Below are positions 17,190 through 25,478 of a DNA stretch of 64,000 nt, piece by piece. The stretch is from Streptomyces sp. NBC_01214. GTDB taxonomy: Bacteria > Actinomycetota > Actinomycetes > Streptomycetales > Streptomycetaceae. The stretch's first letter is position 1, and each line of letters opens with the position of its first letter. The notes under the pieces were generated by a model. That model was not told the origin of the DNA. It saw only the letters and a list, made by a program, of their open reading frames with translations, and ran no database searches. The translations under genes were made by a program, and so were the position numbers. The stretch is taken from the NCBI RefSeq assembly GCF_026340975.1, contig NZ_JAPEOS010000003.1, positions 1,922,001-1,986,000 of the forward strand. Direction: 5' to 3'.

Positions 17190-17335
17190 TCATGGTTGAG
17201 ACGGGTGGTCCCGTTCGGATCTCGTGCCGCGCCACTGCTTGAGACGGGTGAAGCACCGTTCCACCACGTTCGGTGCTTGTAGACCTGCTTGTCGAAGGCC
17301 AGCGGTAGGCCGCTCCGGCTGCCTCGCCGTGCCCG
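17190..17335 (-). pseudogene. IS5-family transposase C-terminal fragment
   Basis: The minus strand reads GLPLAFDKQVYKHR, a one-base frameshift, then NVVERCFTRLKQWRGTRSER. This is the catalytic-Glu helix of an IS5-type transposase (usual form FD...YK.RNVVERCFNRLKQWRG). Nothing else of the element remains. Confidence 0.7.
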
Positions 17336-17523
17336 GTGGGCTGACGAGACGTGAAACTGCCGTGCGCGGTGCGGAGGCGACTGTTACGGTCGTCCGCATG
17401 TGTTCCGTCATCCACAACTGGCAGGCCCTGCGCACCCGGTCGACGCGCTGACAGTGGTGTCGGCCGTTGCCGACACCAGGTCCCACCTCCACCGTTCACC
17501 TCAGGATGACGAGGATCTTCACC

Positions 17524-18387
17524 ATGCGCGCAGACTCGCGCCCCACTTTCGTATTGGTTCACGGCGGCTCCAGCAACGCCCGGGCCTGGGGCCCGTTGCA
17601 GAACGAGCTGGCCTTGCTCGGCTACCGCTCGCACGCCGTCGACCTGCCCGGTCACGGCGACCTCGCCGATACCCCTGCCGCCTATTACCGGCAACCCCAG
17701 GACGTCACGGCACTCGCTGCCGCGCCCTCCGCGCTGCGCGGTGTCACGTTGAAGGACAACGTGCGCCACGTGGTGGACACCCTGCGGCGGCTCGCGGCGT
17801 CGGAGCAGATCGTCCTGGTCGGCAACAGCCTCGGCGGTCTGACGATCAGCGCCGTCGCCAACGCCGTACCGGAGCTGCTCGACCGGGTGGTCTACCTCTC
17901 CGCGCTCTGCCTCAGCGATCCGGCCATGCTCGCCGAGGCGTGGGACGTGGTCGACGACAACCTGCTGGACGCCGCAGTGGCCCGGATCGCCGTGCCGGGC
18001 GTTCGCGATCCGGGCGTGGTCCGGCTGAACTGGCGGGCCGCCCACGCTGATCCGGACGTGTTCGCCGCGTTGAAAGCCGTCGTCATGGCCGACTCGACCG
18101 ACCACCAGTTCCGGCTGCTGCTCGACTCCCTGGATCCGGACGAGACCTACTCGACGATGGAGCCGGGTGCGTTGGTCCGGGCCGACGCGTGGGGGCTGGT
18201 GCCGCACACCTACGTCCGGCTCTCCGCCGACCGAAGCCTTCCCCTGGCGGTCCAGGACCAGATGATCCGCACGGCGGACGCGTTGACCCCGCACCATCCC
18301 TTCGACGTGCACACCCTCGCGGCCTCGCACGTCGGCTACTTCAGCCGGCCGCAGGTCTTCGCGGAGCTCCTGACGAGCCTCGTCTGA
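17524..18387 (+). CDS. Alpha/beta hydrolase
   Basis: The 287-residue product starts at the ATG at 17524, with GAGG about 9 bases upstream; an earlier ATG at 17506 is possible. It has the oxyanion motif TFVLVHGGSSNARAWGPLQ, the nucleophile elbow VLVGNSLGGL with Ser about residue 102, and a late catalytic His in LAASHVGYFSRPQVF. It has no signal peptide, so it is cytoplasmic. The lid region with YYRQPQDVTALAAAP is like that of esterases and salicylate-esterase-like hydrolases of actinobacteria. The substrate is unknown. A strong terminator follows directly. Confidence 0.87.
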   Translation: MRADSRPTFVLVHGGSSNARAWGPLQNELALLGYRSHAVDLPGHGDLADTPAAYYRQPQDVTALAAAPSALRGVTLKDNVRHVVDTLRRLAASEQIVLVGNSLGGLTISAVANAVPELLDRVVYLSALCLSDPAMLAEAWDVVDDNLLDAAVARIAVPGVRDPGVVRLNWRAAHADPDVFAALKAVVMADSTDHQFRLLLDSLDPDETYSTMEPGALVRADAWGLVPHTYVRLSADRSLPLAVQDQMIRTADALTPHHPFDVHTLAASHVGYFSRPQVFAELLTSLV

Positions 18388-18392
18388 GGCGC

Positions 18393-18422
18393 CCCCGCAC
18401 CCCGGGCACCCGGGGTGCGGGG
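18393..18422 (+). terminator. Strong hairpin after the hydrolase gene
   Basis: CCCCGCACCCCGGG (18393-18406) pairs perfectly with CCCGGGGTGCGGGG (18409-18422) across a 2-base loop centre. Such GC-rich hairpins without a T-run are the usual terminators in Streptomyces. It may also end the convergent GH64 transcript. Confidence 0.8.
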
Positions 18423-18531
18423 CACACCCCTAGCCCCAGTCGACGCAGGAATTCAGAAGGGTACTTCCCTCAAACCGCGCAATCTCGACCTGCCTCCCCA
18501 GTGCCCCTGCCGCCGATCGGGCCCCGCCTGG

Positions 18532-20193
18532 CTAGGCGAAGGAGAACCAGTTGACGTTGACGAAGTCAGAGGACTGGCCGCTGTCGAAGGTCAGATAGAC
18601 GTCGTGGGTTCCGGTGGTGCGGCGGATGTCGGCGGGGACGGTGCGCCAGGCCTGCCAGCCGCCGGTGTTGGCGACGGCGAAGCCGCCGACCGGGGTGGCT
18701 GTGGGGCTGTCGAGGCGGACCTGGACCAGGCCGCTGACTCCGCCGGCGGCCCCTGAAGCGACGCGGGCGTCGAAGCGGGTGGCGCCGGTGGAGCCGAAGG
18801 CGACGGCCGAGAACTTGAGCCAGTCGCCGTTGGACAGATGGCCGACGGCGGATCCGCCGCCGTCGGAGCAGGCCTCCACCTGTGCTCCGGACTGGGCATT
18901 GAACGCCTCGGCCTGGATGGTGGTGAAGGCGCTGACCCCGCCGCCCGGGGCGGTGGCGGTCGGAGTCGGGGCCGGTGTGCCGCCGCCGGCCACACCGCCG
19001 ACCGTGATGGTCCAGCGGCCGGGGGTGCCGGACTGCACCTTGCCCTCGAAGTCGACTCCGGCCGGGTGCACGTCGTCGTACGGGAAGGCGTACCCGAGAT
19101 GGTCGGGGGTGGTGTTGTGCAGGATGCGGGCGTAGTGGTTGGTGCGCGGCCGGGTGTAGAAGGCGGCGGGCTCTTCGGCGGTCGGCTGGTGGGGGTTGTC
19201 CAGCAGGGTGGTGCGGTTGAAGGCGGCGGCGAGCCGTGCGCTGAGATTGCCCATCAGGTCGTTGCCCGTGGTGAAGGGCGCGTCGCTACAGGAGAAGACC
19301 GAAAGGGTGGACGGCTTGGCGAAGCTGCCGACTCCGGGGAAGGCGAGGACATTGCCGTTCACCCGGCCGGTGACGGTTCCCCAGGTGAACTGGGTGTCGA
19401 TGCGCAGGTCGGTGGAGCGGTACTTGTTCCACACCTCGTCTACGTAGCCGTCGAAGTAGCCGCGGAACAAGGCGTTGTTGCCGCGGATCGCCAGGTTGGG
19501 GCTGAGTACGCGCAAGTCTCGGCCGCCCGCGGTGACGATCAGCCGGCTCCAGTCGCTGCCGTCGGCGGCGGACTGGGCCCGCAGCGCGGCGGTGACCTGG
19601 GACAGTCCGTCGGCGGGCAGCCCGCGCACCGTCTGGGTGCCTTGGCCGGTCTCCAGTTGGAAGGCGATCGGGAGCGAGATCATGTCGACGAACGTGATGT
19701 TGGCGTACAACTGGTCGCTGTTGAAGGTGAATTCGCAGAAGTCGTGAGCGACGTTCGCGTTGGGGTCGGTAGGGTTGCTCACCGACGGCAGGGCCAGACC
19801 GCCGCCGCGGTTCACCAGGAAGGTGAGCTTCGTGCCGACGGAGAAGTAGATACGGCCGCTGTCCAGGCGCGGCAGCGTCACCCTTCGCGCTCCGGCGCCG
19901 GACGCGTTGAGCGGGATGGCACAGTCGACCCCGAGCGGGGTCTGATCGTTGGCCGGAGCCGGCGGGTGGTACAGGCTGAAGCCGTTGGCCCGGATGAAGG
20001 CCCAGGTGCCGCCGGCCGCGGGGTCACGGCCGAGCACATAGGCGTACACCGTGTTGTTGCCGGTGGTGTTCACCAGGTCCAGGGGGAGCGTGGCGGTGGT
20101 GGACGCGTTGGCGCTCATCTCGAGCCAGGCTGCCGCGGCGGGTACGGCCAGGGCCAGGCCCGCTGTCACGGCGAGGAGTTTTCTACGGGGCAT
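18532..20193 (-). CDS. Secreted GH64 beta-1,3-glucanase with C-terminal CBM6-type module
   Basis: The 553-residue product starts at the ATG at 20193 (MPRRKLLAVTAGLALAVPAA, a Sec/Tat-type signal); a GTG at 20217 would add RHQRT before it. The GH64 thaumatin-like catalytic domain covers about residues 35-400 and includes PLDLVNTTGNNTVYAYVLG, FCEFTFNSDQLYANITFVDM and YAFPYDDVHPAGVDFEGKVQ. After a Thr/Pro linker (TPAPTPTATAPGGG), the last ~130 residues (TIQAEAFNAQSG … VNVNWFSFA) form a family 6-like carbohydrate-binding module. GH64 enzymes release laminaripentaose from beta-1,3-glucan of fungal walls. It lies 112 bases downstream of the GH16 gene on the same strand and is probably co-transcribed from the operator-bearing promoter at 21639. 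Confidence 0.9.
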   Translation of the reverse strand: MPRRKLLAVTAGLALAVPAAAAWLEMSANASTTATLPLDLVNTTGNNTVYAYVLGRDPAAGGTWAFIRANGFSLYHPPAPANDQTPLGVDCAIPLNASGAGARRVTLPRLDSGRIYFSVGTKLTFLVNRGGGLALPSVSNPTDPNANVAHDFCEFTFNSDQLYANITFVDMISLPIAFQLETGQGTQTVRGLPADGLSQVTAALRAQSAADGSDWSRLIVTAGGRDLRVLSPNLAIRGNNALFRGYFDGYVDEVWNKYRSTDLRIDTQFTWGTVTGRVNGNVLAFPGVGSFAKPSTLSVFSCSDAPFTTGNDLMGNLSARLAAAFNRTTLLDNPHQPTAEEPAAFYTRPRTNHYARILHNTTPDHLGYAFPYDDVHPAGVDFEGKVQSGTPGRWTITVGGVAGGGTPAPTPTATAPGGGVSAFTTIQAEAFNAQSGAQVEACSDGGGSAVGHLSNGDWLKFSAVAFGSTGATRFDARVASGAAGGVSGLVQVRLDSPTATPVGGFAVANTGGWQAWRTVPADIRRTTGTHDVYLTFDSGQSSDFVNVNWFSFA

Positions 20194-20305
20194 GGTTCGT
20201 TGGTGGCGAGCCGTCACGGTGGGGGTCCGTTCTTCGTGAGGTCGAGCGGGGGAGCGGTCGGACGCAGGGAAGGGGGGAGAAAGGGAGGGCGGCGGGGCTG
20301 GCGGG

Positions 20306-21571
20306 TCAGCCGACCGTCCACTTCTGGTTGGCGGCGCCGGTGCAGGTCCAGGTCTGCAACCGGGTGCCGTCGGCGGAGGAGTTGCCCTTGGCATCCAGGC
20401 ACTTGCCCGCACCGGTGTTGGTGAGGTCACGGGCGGCGGTGTACGTCCACTTCTGGGCGTTGGTGCCGTTGCAGGTGTAGAGCTGGACGACGGCGCCGTC
20501 GGCGGTGGAGCCGCCCGCGACGTCCAGGCACTTGCCGAGGGCGCGGACGGTGCCGTCGCCCCCGATGGTCCACTGCTGGGCCGCGCTGCCGGTGCAGTCG
20601 TGCAGCTGGATGGGGGTGCGGTCGGCGTCGGAGCCGCCGGCGACGTCGACGCACATGCCGCCGATGCCACGGATCGGGCGTGCGGCGGGGGCGCCGGCTG
20701 AGGAGGCGCGGACGTAGTCGACGGTCATCGTCTGCGGGAAGGACGTGGAGGCGTCCGGGCTGCCGGGCCAGTCCCCACCGACCGCCAGGTTGAGGATGAC
20801 GAAGAACGGGTGATCGAAGACCCACTTGTTGCCGCCGGTGTCGGCCGGCGTGAGGGTCTTGTACGTAGTGCCGTCCACCGACCAGACGAGGGAGTTCGGG
20901 CTCCAGTCGACGGCGAACACGTGGAAGTCGTCGGCGAAGGCACGGCCGCCGGGCAGGTTGTACGCGGCGCCGAGGCCGCCCGCTCCGGAGTAGCCGGGGC
21001 CGTGCACCGTACCGTGCACGGTGTTGGGTTCGCGGCCGATGTTCTCCATGATGTCGATCTCGCCGCTGTTGGGCCAGCCCACGCTGCCGAGGTCGTTGCC
21101 GAGCATCCAGAAGGCGGGCCAGATGCCCTGGCCGCGCGGGATTTTGATGCGGGCCTCGAAGCGGCCGTACGCCTGGGTGAAGGTTTTGGCGGTGTTCAGC
21201 CGGGCCGAGGTGTACTGGCACTGCCCGTACCAGCAGCCGAGGCCGGCGTCGGTGTTCTTCCGCGCGGTGATGACGAGGTTGCCCTGGCCGTCGAGCGCGG
21301 CGTTCGAGGTGCTGTTGGTGTAGTACTGCAGCTCGTGGTTGCCGAATCCCGAACCGCCGCTCTCAAGTGTCCACTTGGCGGCGTCAGGAGCCCGGCCGGC
21401 CGCGCCGTCGAACTCGTCGGACCAGGTCTGCGCGACAACTGCGGCACCGGCGGGCGGGGCGACCGAACGGGTGAAGGACATGAGCACCGCCGCGACCAGG
21501 GCGGTGGTCACGAGGAGCACCACTCCGCCGAGAGAGCGGCGACGTGCGCGATGAGCAGCAGCCATGGGCAT
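20306..21571 (-). CDS. Secreted GH16 endo-beta-1,3-glucanase with ricin-type lectin domain
   Basis: The 421-residue product starts at the ATG at 21571 with AAGGA six bases upstream. A signal/anchor (LGGVVLLVTTALVAAVLMSF) is followed by a GH16 domain at about residues 48-300 with WSDEFDGAAG, HELQYYTNST and the catalytic motif GEIDIMENIG (Glu171, Asp173, Glu176; the bulged laminarinase form). The last ~125 residues are a RICIN/CBM13 beta-trefoil with three QxW repeats (AAQQWTIG, NAQKWTYT, NQKWTVG). It hydrolyses beta-1,3-glucan outside the cell. A GAGAGCGCTCTC palindrome 68 bases upstream is shared with the S1 protease gene. Confidence 0.93.
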   Translation of the reverse strand: MPMAAAHRARRRSLGGVVLLVTTALVAAVLMSFTRSVAPPAGAAVVAQTWSDEFDGAAGRAPDAAKWTLESGGSGFGNHELQYYTNSTSNAALDGQGNLVITARKNTDAGLGCWYGQCQYTSARLNTAKTFTQAYGRFEARIKIPRGQGIWPAFWMLGNDLGSVGWPNSGEIDIMENIGREPNTVHGTVHGPGYSGAGGLGAAYNLPGGRAFADDFHVFAVDWSPNSLVWSVDGTTYKTLTPADTGGNKWVFDHPFFVILNLAVGGDWPGSPDASTSFPQTMTVDYVRASSAGAPAARPIRGIGGMCVDVAGGSDADRTPIQLHDCTGSAAQQWTIGGDGTVRALGKCLDVAGGSTADGAVVQLYTCNGTNAQKWTYTAARDLTNTGAGKCLDAKGNSSADGTRLQTWTCTGAANQKWTVG

Positions 21572-21638
21572 GGTTCCTTGTCTGGGTGGAGGAGGGGTGC
21601 CAGGCCGGGCGAGCCGTGAAGAATGACAGGAGAGGTGC

Positions 21639-21650
21639 GAGAGCGCTCTC
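21639..21650. promoter_or_regulatory. LacI-type operator upstream of the GH16/GH64 operon
   Basis: The 12-bp perfect palindrome GAGAGCGCTCTC lies 68 bases before the GH16 start. It has the AGCGCT core of CebR/LacI-family operators of Streptomyces (consensus TGGGAGCGCTCCCA). The same palindrome stands before the S1 protease gene at 23296-23309. Confidence 0.72.
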
Positions 21651-22029
21651 AAACGTGACGCAACGTCACCCGAGGCAGTGAGTATTACGGAGGGGTAACC
21701 GTCATGGCAATGTCAGACGTCACTCCTCGCACGCCCCTGAGCTGCGGTTTTCTCTTGTGGTTTTCGGCTTAACGATCTCTTAAGGCTGGCTTGATGCAGA
21801 GAGGTGTGAATCGGAGCCTCCCGTGATCGTCGGCCGGCCGGCCGCCGCGGGTACTCCGCGAGGGCGTCCGGACCGCGTGCTCCCGGCCGCGCACCCAGCC
21901 CCGGCCGACGGTTCCTCGTTCATGCGTTGGTGTCCGGCGCCGCGCAGCCCGTCGATCGGTGCACCGGCGTTGGTCCGCGACACCAGACACCTCGACGAGC
22001 AGCGCCGCCGGCCCCGTACGGGAAGCCGG
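21651..22029. other. Non-coding region between GH16 promoter and protease terminator
   Basis: About 380 bases with no convincing gene. Near 21664-21790 it is locally AT-richer (GGTTTTCTCTTGTGGTTTTC and a CTTAAGGCTGGCTTG stretch) and may contain the GH16 promoter. Confidence 0.4.
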
Positions 22030-22073
22030 GCGACAGGTCCTTCCGGGTGCTCGCGCCCGGAAGGACCTGTCGC
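22030..22073 (-). terminator. Long hairpin terminator after the S1 protease
   Basis: GCGACAGGTCCTTCCGGG (22030-22047) pairs with CCCGGAAGGACCTGTCGC (22056-22073) across an 8-base loop. It is a near-perfect 18-bp stem located just 3' of the protease stop. Confidence 0.85.
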
Positions 22074-22099
22074 CGCGCCGACCTCAGGCGTGTGCAGAT

Positions 22100-23266
22100 T
22101 CAGGCGGTGTGCAGCGTCAGGCCGTAGCGGCCGAGGATTTCGTTGATCGGCTGGAACCACGTCTGGCCGCCGGACGAGCAGTTGCCCCAGCCGCCGGAGG
22201 TGACGCCCTGGGCCTGGTCCCCGCTGAGGAACGAGCCGCCGGAGTCGCCTCCCTCGGCGCAGACGCTGGTCTTCGTCATCTGGTAGACGGCGCCCTGGCT
22301 GTAGTTGACGGTCTCGTTCTTGGCGAGGACGGTGCCGCAGCGCCAGTGCGTCGTGGACCCCGACCGGCAGATCGAGGCGCCCACGGGTGCCTCGGCGGAG
22401 CCGCGTACCAGCTGGTCCGGGATGGTGCCCCAGCCGAGCACCACCGGTACGGTCCACCAGCCGCTGTGGATGCCGACGTACGCGTAGTCGTCGCCGGGGA
22501 ACGAGGATCCCCGGAAGGTGCCCATCGCGGACCCGTCCCAGCCGCGCACGGCGGCCCCCGCCTGCCCGCAGTGCCCAGCCGTCACGAAGCCGCCGTACAC
22601 GGAGAAGCCGATCGAACAGCGGACGTTGCCGGTGTAGTACGGGTCGCCGCCGACGGTGCCCGCGGCGTACGTACGGGGCGCCTGCGCCGTCTCGGCGACG
22701 GTGACGGGGCCGTCGGCCCGGGCCCGGTCGACGAACGCCCGTACGGCGGGGGCTTCCCGCTCAGTACGTACGACCGTGACGACGACGCTGTTGGTCCGCG
22801 GGTCGACGTGCCAGCCGGCCACCCCGGTGGGCGCGCCCAGCGTGTCCAGGCGCGCTTTGGCGCGGTCCAGCGCGGCGGCGCTGTGCCGGACGAGGCGGGT
22901 GTCGGCGCCCAGTGCCCGCACCTTGGACTCCGCCGCGCGGTCGGCCACCGCGACGACGAGCCGGCCGGTGGAAGGCTCGTACCAGGAGCCGCCGTACGCA
23001 CCACCCGCGGCCTGCCGTGCGGTCTTCTCCAGGGTCGCGGCCGCCCTTTCTGCGCTCAGCCGTTCCTCGGCCTGGGAAGCGGTGAGCCCGAGGTCCCGGC
23101 GCATCGCGTCGAGCAGTCCGGCCGAGGCGGACGGAGCTGCGGCGGACGATGTCGCAGCGGGCTCCGGAAGCGGGACGGCGCTCGCCACGCCAGCGTGGGC
23201 GGCGTCCAGGCCGACGGTCAGGAGCAGGGCGGCGACTGCGGCGCGTAAGGGGGTGGTGTGTTTCAC
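22100..23266 (-). CDS. Secreted S1 family serine protease (alpha-lytic/streptogrisin type) with propeptide
   Basis: The 388-residue preproprotein has a signal peptide (MKHTTPLRAAVAALLLTVGL … AHA), a long alpha-lytic-type propeptide (about residues 45-195, with LGLTASQAEERLSAER and GWHVDPRTNSVVVTV) and a mature chymotrypsin-fold domain. The triad is intact: His232 in FVTAGHCG, Asp260 in FPGDDYAYVG, Ser342 in AEGGDSGGSF. Mature-domain cysteine pairs are as in streptogrisins. The propeptide acts as folding chaperone and is removed outside the cell. The gene has its own TGAGAGCGCTCTCA operator 30 bases upstream and a strong terminator, and lies head-to-tail with the two glucanase genes. Such proteases strip mannoprotein from fungal walls so that beta-1,3-glucanases can work. 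Confidence 0.93.
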   Translation of the reverse strand: MKHTTPLRAAVAALLLTVGLDAAHAGVASAVPLPEPAATSSAAAPSASAGLLDAMRRDLGLTASQAEERLSAERAAATLEKTARQAAGGAYGGSWYEPSTGRLVVAVADRAAESKVRALGADTRLVRHSAAALDRAKARLDTLGAPTGVAGWHVDPRTNSVVVTVVRTEREAPAVRAFVDRARADGPVTVAETAQAPRTYAAGTVGGDPYYTGNVRCSIGFSVYGGFVTAGHCGQAGAAVRGWDGSAMGTFRGSSFPGDDYAYVGIHSGWWTVPVVLGWGTIPDQLVRGSAEAPVGASICRSGSTTHWRCGTVLAKNETVNYSQGAVYQMTKTSVCAEGGDSGGSFLSGDQAQGVTSGGWGNCSSGGQTWFQPINEILGRYGLTLHTA

Positions 23267-23295
23267 GAGACCTCCTGGCGTGGGGATCGAGCGCT

Positions 23296-23309
23296 TGAGA
23301 GCGCTCTCA
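23296..23309. promoter_or_regulatory. LacI-type operator before the S1 protease
   Basis: TGAGAGCGCTCTCA is a perfect 14-bp palindrome 30 bases upstream of the protease start. It contains the same GAGAGCGCTCTC core as the site before the GH16 gene and differs from the CebR consensus TGGGAGCGCTCCCA at two symmetric positions. Confidence 0.75.
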
Positions 23310-23592
23310 CAGAGTGTCGGGCGCTACGCTAGCCGACCCTCTTTGTCAGGTCCATACCAAATTCCTCGGCCGCGGCGGCACCCGCGCGACCACTCGGTCA
23401 CCGCGGACTGCACCGGCGCCGAGGGGCGACTTCGTCACCGACCTGACCGACGTCGCGGTCGCGGTCGTGGACTGGTGGATCACATGGACCATCTCGACGC
23501 CCTGGTCAGCGCGTTCGCTGCAGAGGGCGTAATCGACGCCGTACCTTGCAGGGGCCCGGGCTCCGCCCCTTTGAACCTGGTACCCATCGCGC
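23310..23592. other. Spacer between protease promoter and next remnant
   Basis: Just under 300 bases with no supported gene. Confidence 0.35.
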
Positions 23593-23855
23593 ATGAGCCA
23601 GTTCCGCGACTTCAACCTCAAGCTGCTCGTCATCGAGGAGCTCAAGTACGGTCCCCGGCCCACGACCGGCCCGCGCGGCTGGCCGAGCGGGGGATCGGCG
23701 ACCCCGCGTCCCACCCACTGGAGAATGGCCTCCGCGGAGAGGTGCTGTTGGAGCCCGGGCCCATTTCCAGGCCCTCGAAATACCGGCCGAACTGCTCGCC
23801 GGCGTCGAGGAGCCCCGAGCTGTCGGTGACGGCCGGGCCTGTCGCACTCCGACAT
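23593..23855 (+). pseudogene. DUF6892-like conserved protein, N-terminal remnant
   Basis: An ATG at 23593 opens MSQFRDFNLKLLVIEELKYG, a typical start for a widespread actinobacterial family that I recall as DUF6892. The frame then breaks. Other frames give RPARLAERGIGDPASHPLE and, further on, AHFQALEIPAELLAGVEEPR, which follow in the correct family order. At least two frameshifts and loss of the C-terminal part make it a pseudogene. The family name is from memory. Confidence 0.5.
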
Positions 23856-23880
23856 CGGCGGCGGGGTTTGGCGACGGGTG

Positions 23881-24504
23881 TCACCCGCTGAGGTCGAACG
23901 CGCCCCACGCGGTGAACAGCTCGGTCTGGACGTAAATCCTGCTTCCCCGCCCCCGCTCCACCACCCCAGCCCGTGCAGCGAGCCGGTGGTCGGCGGCCAC
24001 CGCAAGGACCCGCGGGTCGGTGCACAGGGTCGGTCCGACGGTGAAGTCCGGCTCTTCCACTGGCAGCCAGACGACCATGACGTCCGTGGCGCCGCCGCGG
24101 AGCTGGCCGAACGGATCGGTGAGGGCCGCCTGACGGATCTGGAGGCCCCAGTGCGGGTGGCGCGCGCGGAACGCCTTCCAATAGGGCTGCAGATCGGCGA
24201 TGTTGAAGGGCATCGGGCTCACGCGGAGCTGTGCGGTGATGCCGCGGGCGGCCAGCTGGGCGCGCTCCAGGGATTCGTGCAGGCCCGTGTAGACCGGTCG
24301 CAGGTCGTCGCGGAACTGCCGGCCGACGTCGGTCAAGCTGACCGAGCGGCTCGTGCGGGCGAACAGCTCGGCACCGATGCGCCGTTCCTGCTTCTTGATG
24401 GCCTGGCTGACGCGGGCCTGGGAGACATGCAGCCGTTGTGCGGTCCGGCCGAAGTGCAGCTCTTCTGCCGGCACGAGGAAGATCTCGATGTCCCGCAGTT
24501 CCAC
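23881..24504 (-). CDS. LysR family regulator, C-terminally truncated
   Basis: From the GTG at 24504 the product is 207 residues, against about 300 for the family. The DNA-binding part is intact: VELRDIEIFLVPAEELHFGR, TAQRLHVSQARVSQAIKKQE and LFARTSRSVSLTDVGRQF. The effector domain begins normally (ITAQLRVSPMPFNIADLQPY) but ends soon after ELFTAWGAFDLSG, having lost the second subdomain. It may be non-functional, or a DNA-binding-only form. Upstream in frame the sequence is intergenic. Confidence 0.7.
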   Translation of the reverse strand: MELRDIEIFLVPAEELHFGRTAQRLHVSQARVSQAIKKQERRIGAELFARTSRSVSLTDVGRQFRDDLRPVYTGLHESLERAQLAARGITAQLRVSPMPFNIADLQPYWKAFRARHPHWGLQIRQAALTDPFGQLRGGATDVMVVWLPVEEPDFTVGPTLCTDPRVLAVAADHRLAARAGVVERGRGSRIYVQTELFTAWGAFDLSG

Positions 24505-24769
24505 CGGCCCCCGGCCCTCCGCCGATAATCCAGCGGTTATCGAACCGCATGGAAGTGCGGCTTGATCATATGCGCGGACTGCAAGATCGTTTGAGGCGGG
24601 CACGCACGCATGAAGAAACGTGAACGCCGCCTTCGTCCGGCCCGATGAGTGATGCCATCGACCTGAGCGTGGTGTACGCGGTGCACGGCGCGCTGCGCCG
24701 GGAACGGCCCCTTGGCCTGCCCACCATCCGACCACTCCACTACCTGACTACGCATCAAGGAGAGCACCC
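24505..24769. other. Intergenic region with a possible small fragment
   Basis: A frame from the ATG at 24645 reads MSDAIDLSVVYAVHGALRRE and looks coding for some 20-30 residues before losing character. I cannot assign it. The rest presumably holds the LysR promoter. Confidence 0.3.
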
Positions 24770-25406
24770 GATACAGAAGTTCCAGCCCCCGGCGGGATCG
24801 CGGCCGTTGTGGAGATACCCGCCGGACGCATGAGCATCCTCGCTGCCGACCGTGCGCCGAGACCACCGCCGAGGTACGCCCACGCCGGGAAGGACCGCGA
24901 TGTGGCGGCCGCGGAGCAGACTACGGTCGAATTCGGCGACGGCCTGCTGCGTGTCATTGCGCCGGCGGCGACGAACCAGGTGCTCAGCAGCCCCGGATCC
25001 ATCGAGGTGACGCTTCAACTCCCCGCCGGCTCCGGCGTCGAAACCACCTCCGCACCACCTCCGCCGCCGCGAGGTGCGCACCGAGGGCCGGCGGCGACGT
25101 GGCGGTTCATGGCGCTCATCGACACATAGCGATCGTCGACGTAGAAGGCCGGCGCCTCATCCCCGTCGAGGGCGATGTCCACGTCGGCCGGCTGGGCGTC
25201 CCCGCGGAGATCTCCACCGCGCGGGGCGGCATCATCATCGGCGAGGCGGTGCGCGGCACGGTGGTGCTCCGTACCCAGCACGGCGACATCTCGTCGCCGC
25301 CCCCCGGCACGGGCGCGTCAGCGACCCCCTGAAGAACAACGGTTCCCCCGTACTGAAGATCAGAGCCACCAGCGGCAACGGCGACATTTCCGCCCGCAGT
25401 CTCTGA
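24770..25406 (+). pseudogene. DUF4097-type beta-strand repeat protein, decayed
   Basis: Pieces of this protein appear in order in different frames: QKFQPPAGIAAVVEIPAGRM, SILAADRA, then AAEQTTVEFGDGLLRVIAPA, GSIEVTLQLPAGSGVETTSA, VEGDVHVGRLGVPAEISTAR, RGTVVLRTQHGDIS, and finally LKNNGSPVLKIRATSGNGDI with a stop at 25406. This is the DUF4097 family of right-handed beta-repeat proteins. At least four frameshifts and an internal loss are needed to read it. Confidence 0.7.
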
Positions 25407-25478
25407 TCCCCTCATCCGTCACCCCCTCCTTCCCTCCTCCTTGCCCGACACGTCAACCCGACCAGGGAGTACTCCACC

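Noticed and set aside
20194..20670. N-terminal extension of the GH64 frame to 20670, giving a 712-residue protein.
   Set aside because: The extension is Pro/Ala/Thr-rich antisense-type sequence overlapping the ricin domain of the GH16 gene in another frame; a proper signal peptide starts at 20193.
22656..23891. A 411-codon plus-strand frame across the S1 protease gene and beyond.
   Set aside because: Most of it is antisense to the protease; only its 3' part overlaps a real remnant, which is better explained by the DUF6892-like pseudogene.
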